Positions 19,330 to 31,179 of a DNA stretch of 53,400 nt are shown piece by piece. A program made the translations under genes and the position numbers. The stretch comes from Burkholderiaceae bacterium (GTDB lineage: Bacteria; Pseudomonadota; Gammaproteobacteria; Burkholderiales; Burkholderiaceae_C): NCBI GenBank assembly GCA_030654805.1, contig JAURWR010000004.1:1-53400 (forward strand), read 5' to 3'. Position 1 is the stretch's first letter. Every line of letters starts with the position of its first letter. Under the pieces are notes generated by a model. That model was not told the DNA's origin and did no database searches. It worked only from the letters and a program-made list of their open reading frames with translations.

Positions 19330-19368
19330 GGGTTGCTGATGAGAAAGGGGTTGCGGCGCAGGGCGGTA

Positions 19369-22174
<2,806 letters not shown>

Positions 22175-22274
22175 GGGATGCAGGAACAGATGCACGGTTT
22201 CGCCCTCGCATGCATCGGCTGGACGAAGGCGGCACGCTTACACTTTCGTCGGACTCCATTGAGGTGCCTGTTCC

Positions 22275-22772
22275 ATGCGTCACTGGTCTGCTGCGTTGTT
22301 GGGAATCGTGCTGCTGTGCAGCCTGTGCATGCCTGCGGCTGCGCAGTGGAAGTGGCGCGACAAGAACGGGCAAACGCAGTACAGCGACCTCCCTCCACCT
22401 CAAGGCACACCCGAATCCGCCGTATTGCAGCGTCCGGCCGGCGCCAAACTGCGTAACGTGCCCCCTGCGGACATTGAGGCGGCCGCCTCGGCTCCTGCCA
22501 TGCCGGCACCCAAGACCGTCGAACCCGAGCTGGAAGCCAAGCTGCGCAAAGCCGAGCAGGAAAAGGCCGCCAAATCGAAAGCAGAAGACGAGAAGATCGC
22601 CTTGCAGAAGGCCGAGAACTGCAGCCGGGCGCGGAGTCAGGTGCGGGTGATCGACGAGGGACTGCGCATCGCCCGCATCAACGAGAAGGGCGAGCGCGAG
22701 GTGCTCGACGACAAGGGCCGGGCCGAAGAAGGCAACCGCGCTAGGGCGGTGATCGCTTCCGATTGCAAGTAG
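22275..22772 (+). CDS. DUF4124-domain exported protein
   Basis: 165 aa. Signal peptide about residues 1-23 (cleavage after AAA), then the short DUF4124 beta-rich motif [19 protein letters not shown], a Pro/Ala linker, a charged Lys/Glu-rich helix (about 80-110) and a C-terminal region with a conserved Cys near 115 and another at the end. Likely periplasmic; function unknown. Divergent from guaB; its 3' end overlaps the convergent rnfH by 32 bp. Confidence 0.85.
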   Translation: MRHWSAALLGIVLLCSLCMPAAAQWKWRDKNGQTQYSDLPPPQGTPESAVLQRPAGAKLRNVPPADIEAAASAPAMPAPKTVEPELEAKLRKAEQEKAAKSKAEDEKIALQKAENCSRARSQVRVIDEGLRIARINEKGEREVLDDKGRAEEGNRARAVIASDCK

Positions 22773-23040
22773 TGCGCTGGCGGCGGCGGCGCGCGTCCTT
22801 CGGGTCGATCAGCAACGGGCGGTAGACCTCGACGCGGTCGCGATCACGCAGCAGGTGATCGAGCGGTTTCAGCTGCCCCCATACACCGACCTTCAGCGTC
22901 GATCCCTCGCCTGCGCTGGCTGGCAGGCACAGGCCGCTGTGGCGCAAGGCATCCCTCACCGACGACCCCACAGGCAAACGCACGCCTATCTGGCGCACCT
23001 CGCCTGCCGCCGGGCTGACGACCACGTCGATCTGAAGCAT
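22741..23040 (-). CDS. rnfH: RnfH-family ubiquitin-like protein
   Basis: 99 aa from the chosen start (MLQIDVVVSPAAGEVRQIGV). It shows the beta-grasp pattern of RnfH: a strand-rich N-terminus, VGSSVRDALRHSGL helix, and VGVWGQLKPLDHLLRDRDRVEVYRPL, the family's diagnostic segment, with a basic tail. The ATG at 23040 is 7 bp after the ratA stop; an ATG at 23061, overlapping ratA by 14 bp, is an equally plausible start. It follows ratA as in most proteobacteria. Biochemical role unknown. Confidence 0.9.
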   Translation of the reverse strand: MLQIDVVVSPAAGEVRQIGVRLPVGSSVRDALRHSGLCLPASAGEGSTLKVGVWGQLKPLDHLLRDRDRVEVYRPLLIDPKDARRRRQRTTCNRKRSPP

Positions 23041-23047
23041 CTCGTCT

Positions 23048-23491
23048 TCAGCGCTCTCCATAGACCTGCGCCGCGCGCTTGACGAAGGAATCGACGAAGG
23101 TGTTCGCGATGCGATCGAACACCGGACTGACCACCGCTTCCAGTGCCAGGCTGGCGAACGCGTAGCGCAACTCGAACTCGATCTTGCAGGCCTGGGTCTC
23201 CGAGCCGACGCGATGGAAATGCCACTGTCCGTCAAGCAGAGAAAAAGGTCCGTCGACCAGCTTGACGCGCACCGCGCTGTCGAGATCGTGCTCGTTGCGG
23301 GTCGTGAACGCATGCCGGATGCCGGCATAGGCCAGGTGCAGGCGGGCGGTCATGGTGGTGTCGGTGTGTTCGAGCACCTCGGAGCGGGCACACCAGGGCA
23401 GGAACTTCGGATAGTCGGCCACTGCGGTGACCAGTTGGTACATCTCGTGCGGCGAGTACCACAGCAGCACTGATTTTTTGACGTGCTTCAT
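23048..23491 (-). CDS. ratA: RatA-type START/coenzyme Q-binding domain protein
   Basis: 147 aa, SRPBCC/START fold (Pfam polyketide cyclase 2 type): [21 protein letters not shown], then DYPKFLPWC and [14 protein letters not shown]. Homologues are called RatA (proposed ribosome association inhibitor) or are COQ10-like ubiquinone-binding proteins; sequence alone does not decide between them. It is divergent from smpB with 44 bp between the starts, the usual arrangement, and is followed by rnfH. Confidence 0.92.
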   Translation of the reverse strand: MKHVKKSVLLWYSPHEMYQLVTAVADYPKFLPWCARSEVLEHTDTTMTARLHLAYAGIRHAFTTRNEHDLDSAVRVKLVDGPFSLLDGQWHFHRVGSETQACKIEFELRYAFASLALEAVVSPVFDRIANTFVDSFVKRAAQVYGER

Positions 23492-23535
23492 ACAATGCGA
23501 CGATTGTATTGACGTGCCTTGAGCACGAAACCTTC

Positions 23536-23994
23536 ATGCCCATCGCCGAGAACCGACGCGCCCGGTTCGACTATCACATCGAAGAACGCTACGAAGCCGG
23601 CATGATGCTGCAGGGCTGGGAGATCAAGGCGATACGCGCCGGTCAGGTCCAGCTGACCGACGGCTACGTGGTGATCCGCGACGGCGAGTTGTTCCTGATC
23701 GGCTGCCGCATCAACGCGCTGCGCAGCGCGTCGACCCACATCAGCCCCGAGGCCGACCGCACGAAGAAGCTGCTGCTGCACAAGGAAGAGATCAAGCGGC
23801 TGGTCGGCAAGGTGGAGCAGAAGGGCTACACGCTGGTGCCGCTCGACCTGCACTACAAGGGCGGCCTGGTGAAAGCCGAGATCGCGCTGGCCAAGGGCAA
23901 GGCCGAGCACGACAAGCGCGACACCGAGAAGAAGCGCGATTGGGATCGGGAAAAGGGCCGCCTGATGAGACACAAAGTCTCGTCCAAGGCCTGA
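23536..23994 (+). CDS. smpB: SsrA-binding protein SmpB
   Basis: 152 aa. Binds tmRNA and delivers it to stalled ribosomes in trans-translation. Conserved start [20 protein letters not shown], then [10 protein letters not shown] and a basic C-terminal tail ([15 protein letters not shown]) that enters the mRNA channel. The start at 23536 (MPIAENRR) follows family length; the in-frame ATG at 23509 adds nine non-conserved residues. tmRNA itself is not visible in this window. Confidence 0.97.
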   Translation: MPIAENRRARFDYHIEERYEAGMMLQGWEIKAIRAGQVQLTDGYVVIRDGELFLIGCRINALRSASTHISPEADRTKKLLLHKEEIKRLVGKVEQKGYTLVPLDLHYKGGLVKAEIALAKGKAEHDKRDTEKKRDWDREKGRLMRHKVSSKA

Positions 23995-23996
23995 CC

Positions 23997-25127
23997 TCAC
24001 CCGATCGTCGGCCACTGCGCCGGCCGGCCCAGCTGCCATCCGGCAGCCCGGCAGCGGGTGACCCAGCGCATCAACGGCGCCTCGGCCGCACGGTGGAACA
24101 GCGCGCCGGCCCACGCGCTGACGGCCCATGCCAGCAGCATCCCGAACGCCTGCGGCCAGGGTTCGGCCGGAACCCACACGTTGAATGCCGCATTGACGAT
24201 CAGGCACACGGGGAAGTGCATCAGGAACACCGCGTAACTGATCTGCCCCAGGTGGTGCAAGCGCCCGAGCGCGCGGGTGCCGACCGATGTCGCCACGACG
24301 ATCCAGCGGCCGCGCGTCGCTTGCCAGCACCACAACACACAGGCCAACGCGGCAGCCAGCGCCAGCCGATCGCGCCACTCCTGCGACAAGCCGACAAGCA
24401 CGCTGCACAGTGCCACGCCGAACGCGATGCGCGCCGCCCGCCCGCTGCGCGCCCAGGCGGCCAGCACGCCCAGCCCATTCGCCGCGAAGAAATACGGTGC
24501 GCTGACATCCCAACCCGCGTCGCGGTTGACGACCAGCGCCGACCAGGCCACCGCACCGACCACGCCCCAGGGCAACACGCGACGAACAACGTCCCTCCCC
24601 TTTGAGCAGGCCGCCACCAGCGCCATCCACAGCAGCAACGCGGCATACAGCTGCAGGTCGATCGCGATGTACCAGATGCCCGCCGACAAGGCCTCCTCGC
24701 CGACCAGATCCTGCGCCAGCAGCAGGTGCCACACCAGCTGCATCGGGCGCGGCGCATCGGGTATCGAGTGGTGATCCATCCAGCCCCGGGCGACCGCCGC
24801 CGCGGCGATCGCGAGCAGCAAGGCCAGCGCCAGCGGCAACGCGAGACGCAGGTAGCGCTCGAACAGGCGCGAGCCGACCCGCATCGGTGCGCGTAACTGG
24901 CCTTCGGGCGCCAGACTCAGTGCGGCGAGGTAGCCACCGACCACCAGGAACACCTGCACCACCATGCGTGCGGGATCGGCCAGCCAGTGGATCAGCCCGG
25001 GCATCAGCGGCGCCGCGTGGTCGGACATCGGCCCGTAGAACGCCAGGTGATGCAGCACGACCAGCTGCGACGCGATCACCTTCAGCAGGTCGATCAGCGG
25101 CAGGCGTTTCGATTCATGGCGGCTCAT
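23997..25127 (-). CDS. Acyltransferase-3 family membrane protein
   Basis: 376 aa with about ten hydrophobic helices. The N-terminal helix contains LHHLAFYGPM with the conserved His of this family, followed by QVFLVVGGYLAAL, which matches the usual F-F-x-I-S-G-Y/F-L pattern. Members O-acylate extracytoplasmic glycans or lipids. Its start overlaps the metC stop (ATGA), so it is the third gene of rimO-metC-acyltransferase. The acceptor is unknown and nothing nearby suggests a polysaccharide locus. Confidence 0.85.
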   Translation of the reverse strand: MSRHESKRLPLIDLLKVIASQLVVLHHLAFYGPMSDHAAPLMPGLIHWLADPARMVVQVFLVVGGYLAALSLAPEGQLRAPMRVGSRLFERYLRLALPLALALLLAIAAAAVARGWMDHHSIPDAPRPMQLVWHLLLAQDLVGEEALSAGIWYIAIDLQLYAALLLWMALVAACSKGRDVVRRVLPWGVVGAVAWSALVVNRDAGWDVSAPYFFAANGLGVLAAWARSGRAARIAFGVALCSVLVGLSQEWRDRLALAAALACVLWCWQATRGRWIVVATSVGTRALGRLHHLGQISYAVFLMHFPVCLIVNAAFNVWVPAEPWPQAFGMLLAWAVSAWAGALFHRAAEAPLMRWVTRCRAAGWQLGRPAQWPTIG

Positions 25128-26320
25128 TCCAGCGAAACCAGCGCCTGTTCGCAGTCTCCGATGAGGTCATCGACCGCTTCGAGGCCCACCGAAAACCGCA
25201 CCAGCGTTCCCCGCCAGTCGGGCTGGCTGCGCATCGCGCTCAGGTCGTAGGGCACCACCAGACTGACCGGGCCAGCCCACGAGTACCCGATCTTGAACAG
25301 CTGCAGCGCGTCGACGAACGCATGCACCTGCGCCGGGACGTAGCGCTCGTCGAAGACCACCGAGAACAAGCCCGCCGATGCCGTGCACAGCCGCTGCCAA
25401 GGCTCGTGTCCCGGCGATCCGCTGAGCGCCGGATGCAGCACCTGCACGACCTCCGGCCGCTGGCTCCACCATTCGGCCAGGCGACGCGCCGCACGATCGT
25501 GCGCGTGATACCGCAAGGCCAGCGTCGGCAGCGATCGCAGCAGCAGTTCGGCGTCGTTCGCACCGACGCCCCAGCCCATGCGCATGTGCGTGGCCTTCAA
25601 TCGCAAGTGCAGGCTGTCGTCGCGCGTCGTCACCGAACCCATCAGCACGTCGGCGCCGCCCGACGGGTACTTGGTCAGCGCCTGCACCGAAATATCGACG
25701 CCGAGGTCGGGTTGGATGGCGAACGGATTGAACGCGATGCCGGCACCCCAGGTGTTGTCGAGCGCCGTCAGCGCGCCATGCGCGCGGGCCAGGCGAACCA
25801 GCGCCGGCAGATCGGGAAACTCCATCGTCACCGAGCCGGCCGCTTCGAGCCACACCAGCTGGGTGGCCGGGGTCAACGCCGCGGCGAGCGACGCCGGGTC
25901 CATCGCGTCGTAGAAGCGATGCGAAATCCCCCAGCGCGCCAGCTCGCCACGGGCCAGGTCCTTGCCCGGCCCGTAGGCGTTGTCGGGAATCAGCACCTCG
26001 TTGCCCGCGCGCAGAAGCGCCATGTCGACCAGCGCGATCGCCGCCAGCCCGCTGGGAAGCAGCAGCGTCTGCAATCCACCTTCCAACGTCGAGATGCGCT
26101 CTTCCAGCGTGAAGGTGGTCGGCGTGCCGTGCAGGCCGTAGGTGTAGCCCGTCTTGTCTTTCCACTGACGAGCTTGCAAAGCTTGCGTGTTCGCGAAGAT
26201 GACGGTCGACGCCTTGTGCACAGGCGGCTGCACCGCTGCGAATCCGGCCGGCGGCGCGTAGCCGTGGTGGATCAGCGCGGTCACTCCGGCGGAGTCGCCA
26301 TCGAACTTGCCGTCGGACAT
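25124..26320 (-). CDS. metC: Cystathionine beta-lyase (Cys/Met metabolism PLP enzyme)
   Basis: 398 aa, PLP-dependent trans-sulfuration family. YTYGLHGTPTTFTLEERI is the N-terminal substrate/PLP segment of the cystathionine beta-lyase branch, LDNTWGAG holds the pyridine-nitrogen Asp, and the PLP Lys lies in QALTKYPSGG. The reaction yields homocysteine, pyruvate and ammonia for methionine synthesis. It begins 2 bp after the rimO stop and overlaps the acyltransferase start. Confidence 0.93.
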   Translation of the reverse strand: MSDGKFDGDSAGVTALIHHGYAPPAGFAAVQPPVHKASTVIFANTQALQARQWKDKTGYTYGLHGTPTTFTLEERISTLEGGLQTLLLPSGLAAIALVDMALLRAGNEVLIPDNAYGPGKDLARGELARWGISHRFYDAMDPASLAAALTPATQLVWLEAAGSVTMEFPDLPALVRLARAHGALTALDNTWGAGIAFNPFAIQPDLGVDISVQALTKYPSGGADVLMGSVTTRDDSLHLRLKATHMRMGWGVGANDAELLLRSLPTLALRYHAHDRAARRLAEWWSQRPEVVQVLHPALSGSPGHEPWQRLCTASAGLFSVVFDERYVPAQVHAFVDALQLFKIGYSWAGPVSLVVPYDLSAMRSQPDWRGTLVRFSVGLEAVDDLIGDCEQALVSLE

Positions 26321-26322
26321 GG

Positions 26323-27756
26323 TCAGACCGGCTGCGCGATCAGGTCGTGGCCCTGCGTGCCGACGATGCGCGCACGTGTGAACTCGCCCACCTTCAGCGT
26401 CTTCGACGCCTTCTCGGGCGGCAGCAGCTTCACGACGCCGTCGATCTCCGGCGCATCGGCATAGCTGCGCCCTGTCCCACCCCGGCGGCCGAGCGCAGGC
26501 GCTGCATCGACCAGCACCTGCATCGTCGCGCCGACGCGGCGGGCCAGCTTGGCGGCAGAAATCGCTTCTGCGACCTCCATGAAGCGCGCACGACGCTCCT
26601 CGCGCAGAGCGACCGGCAACGCGCCCGGCAAGTCGTTGGCCGTCGCACCGGATACCGGCGAGTAGGCGAAGCAGCCCGCACGGTCGATCTCGGCCGCACG
26701 CATGAAGTCGAGCAGGTGCTCGAACTCGGCGTCGGTCTCGCCCGGGAAGCCGGCGATGAAAGTGCTGCGGATGACGATCTCGGGGCAGACCTCGCGCCAG
26801 CGCTGGATGCGCTCGAGGTTGCGCTCGCCGCTGGCCGGACGCTTCATGCGCTTGAGCACATCGGGATACGAATGCTGCAGCGGCACATCGAGGTACGGCA
26901 GCACCAGGCCCTGCGCCATCAGCGGCAGCACCTCGTCGACATGCGGATACGGGTACACGTAGTGCAATCGCACCCAGGCGCCGTGCGGCGCCGCAAGCTC
27001 ACCCAGCTTCTCGCACAGGTCGAGCATGCGGGTCTTGACCGGCTTGCCGTCCCAGAAGCCGGTGCGGTACTTGACGTCGACCCCGTACGCGCTGGTGTCC
27101 TGGCTGATGACCAGCAGTTCCTTCACACCGGATTCGAACAATCGTTGCGCTTCACCGAGCACGTCGCCGATCGGCCGCGAGACCAGGTCGCCGCGCATGC
27201 TCGGGATGATGCAGAAGGTGCAGCGGTGGTTGCAGCCTTCGCTGATCTTCAGGTACGCGTAGTGACGCGGAGTGAGCTTGACGCCGATGTCATTGAGCGC
27301 CGCGGCAGGAGCCGGAACCAGGTCGGTGAACGGGTCGTGCAGCTTCGGCGCATGCCGATGCACCGCGTCCATCACTTCGTGCGTCGCATGTGGCCCGGTG
27401 ACGGCGAGAACGCTCGGATGCATCTGGCGCACCAGGTTGCCGCCGCCCTCGCCGGTGTCCTTTCCACCTTTGGCGCCGAGGCAACCGGTGACGATCACCT
27501 TGCCGTTCTCGGCAAGCGCCTCGCCAATGGTGTCGAGGCTTTCCTTCACTGCGTCATCGATGAAGCCGCAGGTGTTGACGATCACCAGGTCGGCCCCGGC
27601 GTAGGTCTTCGAGGTGTCGTAACCCTCGGCGCGCAGTTGGGTAAGGATCAGTTCCGAATCCGTCAGCGCTTTCGGGCAACCGAGCGACACGAAGCCGATC
27701 TTGGGTGCAGCCGGGGTGGGCGTACGAGGAACTGCGGTGATGGCGTCTGAGGTCAT
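26323..27756 (-). CDS. rimO: Ribosomal protein uS12 methylthiotransferase RimO
   Basis: 477 aa. Radical-SAM methylthiotransferase that modifies Asp88 (E. coli numbering) of ribosomal protein S12. The N-terminal MTTase domain begins [17 protein letters not shown] with the first cluster cysteine and [10 protein letters not shown] with the second; the radical-SAM cluster is CNHRCTFC; a C-terminal TRAM domain ends with [14 protein letters not shown] and DLIAQPV. Longer than E. coli RimO (441 aa), mainly through an insertion around the third N-terminal Cys. First gene of the rimO-metC-acyltransferase set. Confidence 0.97.
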   Translation of the reverse strand: MTSDAITAVPRTPTPAAPKIGFVSLGCPKALTDSELILTQLRAEGYDTSKTYAGADLVIVNTCGFIDDAVKESLDTIGEALAENGKVIVTGCLGAKGGKDTGEGGGNLVRQMHPSVLAVTGPHATHEVMDAVHRHAPKLHDPFTDLVPAPAAALNDIGVKLTPRHYAYLKISEGCNHRCTFCIIPSMRGDLVSRPIGDVLGEAQRLFESGVKELLVISQDTSAYGVDVKYRTGFWDGKPVKTRMLDLCEKLGELAAPHGAWVRLHYVYPYPHVDEVLPLMAQGLVLPYLDVPLQHSYPDVLKRMKRPASGERNLERIQRWREVCPEIVIRSTFIAGFPGETDAEFEHLLDFMRAAEIDRAGCFAYSPVSGATANDLPGALPVALREERRARFMEVAEAISAAKLARRVGATMQVLVDAAPALGRRGGTGRSYADAPEIDGVVKLLPPEKASKTLKVGEFTRARIVGTQGHDLIAQPV

Positions 27757-27806
27757 CCTCGCATTTTCGCCTCAAACCCCCGAACGAGGCTGGAGGCCTG
27801 AGCGCT

Positions 27807-28418
27807 TCAGCGCTTCGGTGGCAGGAAACCGGGCATGCCGGGAAACAGCGTCTCCGCTTGCTTGGCCATCTGTTCCTGCATCTGGACGAACATCGACTTC
27901 GATTGTTCAAGGTAGTTGCTCATCAGACCCTGGACAGCCGGCGCCTGCCCATTCAGGAACTGCCCCCAGATTTCTGGCGTGAGGGCTGCCGGCTCGTACA
28001 GACCGAGCGCCGGATCGGCCAGTCGACCCTGGATCTCGGTGAAGGTCTGGAGGTTCTTCTCAAGGTAGGAACCCATCATGCCCTGCATCGCGTGCCCGTA
28101 GAACCGGATGATCTGGGCCAGCATTTGGCTCGAGAACATCGGCACGCCGCCGCTTTCCTCCTCGAGGATGATTTGCAACAGGATGCTGCGCGTCAGGTCT
28201 TCGGAAGTCTTGGCGTCGCGCACAACAAACACCTGCCCTGACAGAACCATCTTCTTCACATCGGCCAGCGTGATGTAGGTGCTGGCCATGGTGTCGTAGA
28301 GCCGACGGTTGGGGTACTTCTTCAGAACACGCGTGGCGGCTGCTTCGGCGTCGGATGGCGCCTTTCCGTCCTCGCTCTGAGCATTCGGCTGCTGGGCAGA
28401 GCGTCGGGTCGATGGCAT
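27807..28418 (-). CDS. phaR: Polyhydroxyalkanoate synthesis repressor PhaR
   Basis: 203 aa. The N-terminal DNA-binding domain (PHB_acc_N) reads RVLKKYPNRRLYDT, then STYITLADVKKMV and DLTRSILLQIILEEE; the C-terminal half carries two PHB accumulation repeats (MLAQIIRFYGHAMQGMM). PhaR binds both DNA and PHA granules and releases the phasin promoter when granules form. The start is the ATG at 28418, preceded by AGGAA; a longer frame from 28457 adds 13 out-of-family residues. A motif shared with the phaP promoter lies 25-41 bp upstream, in keeping with autoregulation. Confidence 0.95.
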   Translation of the reverse strand: MPSTRRSAQQPNAQSEDGKAPSDAEAAATRVLKKYPNRRLYDTMASTYITLADVKKMVLSGQVFVVRDAKTSEDLTRSILLQIILEEESGGVPMFSSQMLAQIIRFYGHAMQGMMGSYLEKNLQTFTEIQGRLADPALGLYEPAALTPEIWGQFLNGQAPAVQGLMSNYLEQSKSMFVQMQEQMAKQAETLFPGMPGFLPPKR

Positions 28419-28442
28419 CGGAGAATTCCTGAAAGTCAGATT

Positions 28443-28459
28443 GTGCGTGTGCAGCAAAA
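28443..28459 (-). promoter_or_regulatory. PhaR autoregulatory site candidate upstream of phaR
   Basis: Reverse-strand TTTTGCTGCACACGCAC, identical to the phaP upstream element at 11455-11470 except for one extra base. On the forward strand GCAAAAATT (28454-28462) matches the first nine positions of the PhaR 12-mer GCAMMAAWTMMD that I recall from Ralstonia eutropha. Confidence 0.45.
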
Positions 28460-28625
28460 ATTGTAGAAGCGCGAGGGAACCGTCTCAGCCGGATTAACCC
28501 GCGCTGGTCGGCTGCGCACTGAGCGAGGCAGTTCGACTTGGGGTCACGGGTCACTGTCATGCAAGAATTTGTCATCCGATGCCATCGTCGGACGTTATTT
28601 GAGTTCCCAACAACGGAGATCCCTC

Positions 28626-28937
28626 ATGAGCAACACCAATCGTCGTACCTTCATGATGCAGGTCGTGGCTGGCGGCAGCGCCCTCGCCGCCTCCCGCGTG
28701 ATGGCACAGGCTGCAGTCGCTGAAACTGATGCCAACGCTGTCTCGCTCGGCTACAAGGCCGATGGGACCAAGGTCGATGCCAAGAAATATCCAGCCCACA
28801 AGCCGACCCAGATCTGCAACAACTGCGCCCTGTTCCAGGGCAAGGCGACCGACGCTGCTGGCAACTGCCCGCTGTTCGCGGGCAAGCAGGTCGCAGGCAA
28901 GGGCTGGTGCAGCGCCTACGCGCCAAAGGCCGCCTGA
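28626..28937 (+). CDS. High-potential iron-sulfur protein (HiPIP), Tat-exported
   Basis: 103 aa. Tat signal NRRTFMMQVVAGG at the N-terminus, then a mature domain with the four cluster cysteines in ICNNCALF, GNCPLF and GWCSAY, the HiPIP spacing. HiPIPs carry electrons in the periplasm from the bc1 complex to reaction centres or terminal oxidases, and are typical of phototrophic and related Burkholderiales. The ATG at 28626 follows GGAGAT. A terminator hairpin follows after 56 bp. Confidence 0.93.
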   Translation: MSNTNRRTFMMQVVAGGSALAASRVMAQAAVAETDANAVSLGYKADGTKVDAKKYPAHKPTQICNNCALFQGKATDAAGNCPLFAGKQVAGKGWCSAYAPKAA

Positions 28938-28944
28938 CGGCACG

Positions 28945-28964
28945 GATCGATCGATCGATCGATC
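28945..28964. repeat. Five tandem GATC units
   Basis: Five perfect copies of GATC in a row, with a sixth GATC at 28969. Lies 8 bp after the HiPIP stop codon, before its terminator. Confidence 0.95.
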
Positions 28965-28993
28965 CTGAGGATCTGTTTCGACAGGCCCGCATC

Positions 28994-29029
28994 AAAAAGC
29001 CGGGTTGCTCACGCAATCCCGGCTTTTTT
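28994..29029. terminator. Intrinsic terminator after HiPIP
   Basis: AAAAAGCCGGG / CCCGGCTTTTT outer stem extended by TTGC / GCAA with one bulged base and a 4-nt loop. T-runs on both strands mean it could also stop typA transcription from the other side, although typA ends 330 bp away. Confidence 0.85.
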
Positions 29030-29358
29030 GTTGGTTGGCGCAAGACGCTCAGCGCTTCCAACACAAACCAACCACGGCCTATAGACGACTCGAACATGCG
29101 TTGCTGGCCTTCCTTGGCCTCACATGTCTCGACGAACCGCTTGCGCTGCTTGTGTCGGTCCCCTACCAGAACCACTGCTTGATCCCCAGCAGCCGGAACA
29201 CCTGCCGTGCGGGAACAAGCAGCCACAGAAATTCGATGACAAGGTACCTCGGCAAAATGCATCGCAGCACGGGCCCTTGCAGTCGGCGGGTTTGACGGCG
29301 GGCGCGCACAGGTCGGCGCGCCGTCGGTCACCCCGGTCGGCAGGTGCTGGTGGCGCGT

Positions 29359-31179
29359 TCAGCGACCGGCGCGCTTGCGCTCGTTTTCCGTGAGGAAGCG
29401 CTTGCGCACCCGGATCGACTTCGGCGTGATTTCGACCAGTTCATCGTCGTCGATGAACTCCACGCCGTACTCCAGTGTCAGCTCAATCGGTGGCGTGATC
29501 TTGATCGCGTCTTCCTTGCCGCTGACGCGGAAATTGGTCAACTGCTTGGTGCGGGTGGCGTTGACCACCAGGTCGTTGTCGCGGCTGTGGATGCCGACGA
29601 TCATGCCCTCGTACACCGGGTCGTTGGGCTTGACGAACATGCGGCCGCGGTCGTCGAGCTTGCCCAGCGCGTAGGTGAAAATCTCGCCGGCATCCATGCT
29701 GATCAGCACGCCGTTCTTGCGGCCGGCGATCTCGCCCTTGTAAGGCTCGTAGCCGTCGAAGATGTTGCTGATCAGGCCCGAACCGCGGGTCAGGTTCATG
29801 AACTCGTTGGTGAAGCCGATCAGGCCTCGCGCCGGGATGCGGTACTCCAGGCGCACGCGGCCGCGGCCATCCGGCTCCATGTTCACCAGCTCGCCCTTGC
29901 GCTCGCCCAGGGCCTGCATCACGCCGCCCTGGTGCTGCTCTTCCACGTCGGCCGTGACCAGCTCGATCGGCTCGTGCTTCTCGCCGTTCACTTCGTGGAA
30001 CACGACGCGCGGCTTGCTGACGGCCAGCTCGTAGCCCTCGCGGCGCATGTTCTCCAGCAGGATGGTCAGATGCAGTTCGCCGCGGCCCATCACCTCGAAG
30101 ATGCCGTCCTCGTCGGTCTCGCTGACGCGAAGCGCCACGTTCGATTGCAGTTCCTTCACCAGCCGATCCCAGATCTGGCGACTGGTGACGTACTTGCCTT
30201 CGCGACCGGCCAGCGGGCTGGTATTGACGCAGAAGTTCATCGTCAGTGTCGGCTCGTCCACCTTCAGCATCGGCAGCGGCGCGGGGTTGGCCGGATCGGT
30301 GACAGTGACACCGATGCCGATCTCGTCAATGCCATTGATCAGCACGATGTTGCCCGGGCCGGCCTCGGTGACCTGCACACGGTCCAGACCCTGGAACGTG
30401 AGCACCTGGTTGACGCGGCCGGTGACGGTCTTGCCGTCCGGACCTTCCATCACCGCCACATTCATGCCCGGCTTGATCGTGCCCTGGCTGATGCGGCCCA
30501 CGCCGATGCGACCGACGAAGGTGGAGTAATCGAGTGCCGAGATCTGCAACTGCAACGGCGCAGCGGGATCGCCGGATTGGGCAGGCACGTGCTTGAGGAC
30601 GGTGTCGAACAACGCCGACATGTCGGGGCCCCACTGCTCGCCGGGTGCACCTTCGGTCAGCGACGACCAGCCATTGATTCCCGAGGCATACACCACCGGG
30701 AAGTCGAGCTGCTCGTCGTTGGCGCCCAGCTTGTCGAACAGGTCGAAGGCAGCGTTGATCACCGCGTCGGGCTTGGCGCCCGGCTTGTCCACCTTGTTCA
30801 CCACCACGATGGGCTTCAGGCCCAGCGCCAGCGCCTTCTTGGTGACGAAGCGGGTCTGCGGCATTGGGCCTTCCTGCGCGTCGATCAGCAGCACCACGCC
30901 ATCAACCATCGACAACGCGCGCTCCACTTCGCCACCGAAGTCGGCGTGGCCCGGGGTGTCGACGATGTTGATGTGCGTTCCTTGCCAGCTGACGGCGCAG
31001 TTCTTCGCCAGGATGGTGATGCCACGCTCACGCTCGATCGCGTTGCTGTCCATCACGGTGTCGACCACCTTCTCGTGCTCGGCGAACGTGCCGCTCTGGC
31101 GGAGCAGCTGGTCAACCATCGTGGTCTTGCCATGGTCCACGTGGGCAATGATGGCGATGTTGCGGATCTGTTCTGTCAT
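29359..31179 (-). CDS. typA: Ribosome-associated GTPase TypA/BipA
   Basis: 606 aa translational GTPase of the EF-G type, involved in 50S assembly and stress/cold growth. P-loop AHVDHGKTT at about 12-20; switch [17 protein letters not shown] as the guanine-specificity motif; C-terminal BipA-specific domain rich in basic residues. Its start overlaps the truB stop by 4 bp, making it the last gene of the rimP-nusA-infB-rbfA-truB-typA set. Confidence 0.97.
   Translation of the reverse strand: MTEQIRNIAIIAHVDHGKTTMVDQLLRQSGTFAEHEKVVDTVMDSNAIERERGITILAKNCAVSWQGTHINIVDTPGHADFGGEVERALSMVDGVVLLIDAQEGPMPQTRFVTKKALALGLKPIVVVNKVDKPGAKPDAVINAAFDLFDKLGANDEQLDFPVVYASGINGWSSLTEGAPGEQWGPDMSALFDTVLKHVPAQSGDPAAPLQLQISALDYSTFVGRIGVGRISQGTIKPGMNVAVMEGPDGKTVTGRVNQVLTFQGLDRVQVTEAGPGNIVLINGIDEIGIGVTVTDPANPAPLPMLKVDEPTLTMNFCVNTSPLAGREGKYVTSRQIWDRLVKELQSNVALRVSETDEDGIFEVMGRGELHLTILLENMRREGYELAVSKPRVVFHEVNGEKHEPIELVTADVEEQHQGGVMQALGERKGELVNMEPDGRGRVRLEYRIPARGLIGFTNEFMNLTRGSGLISNIFDGYEPYKGEIAGRKNGVLISMDAGEIFTYALGKLDDRGRMFVKPNDPVYEGMIVGIHSRDNDLVVNATRTKQLTNFRVSGKEDAIKITPPIELTLEYGVEFIDDDELVEITPKSIRVRKRFLTENERKRAGR

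Larger units (their letters stand above)
28938..29358. other. 421-bp gene-poor spacer between HiPIP and typA
   Basis: Contains the GATC tandem repeat (28945-28964), a strong bidirectional-looking terminator (28994-29029) and about 330 bp with no recognisable gene. Frames open on both strands, but none resembles a family I know or has a good ribosome binding site. A possible inverted repeat (GTTGG ... CCAAC) lies just after the terminator, near 29030-29070. Confidence 0.6.

Noticed and set aside
28651-29331. A 226-codon reverse frame crossing the HiPIP gene and its terminator
   Set aside because: It reads through an intact terminator hairpin and antisense to HiPIP, has no ribosome binding site, and no similarity I recognise; at most a degraded gene near 29060-29200.
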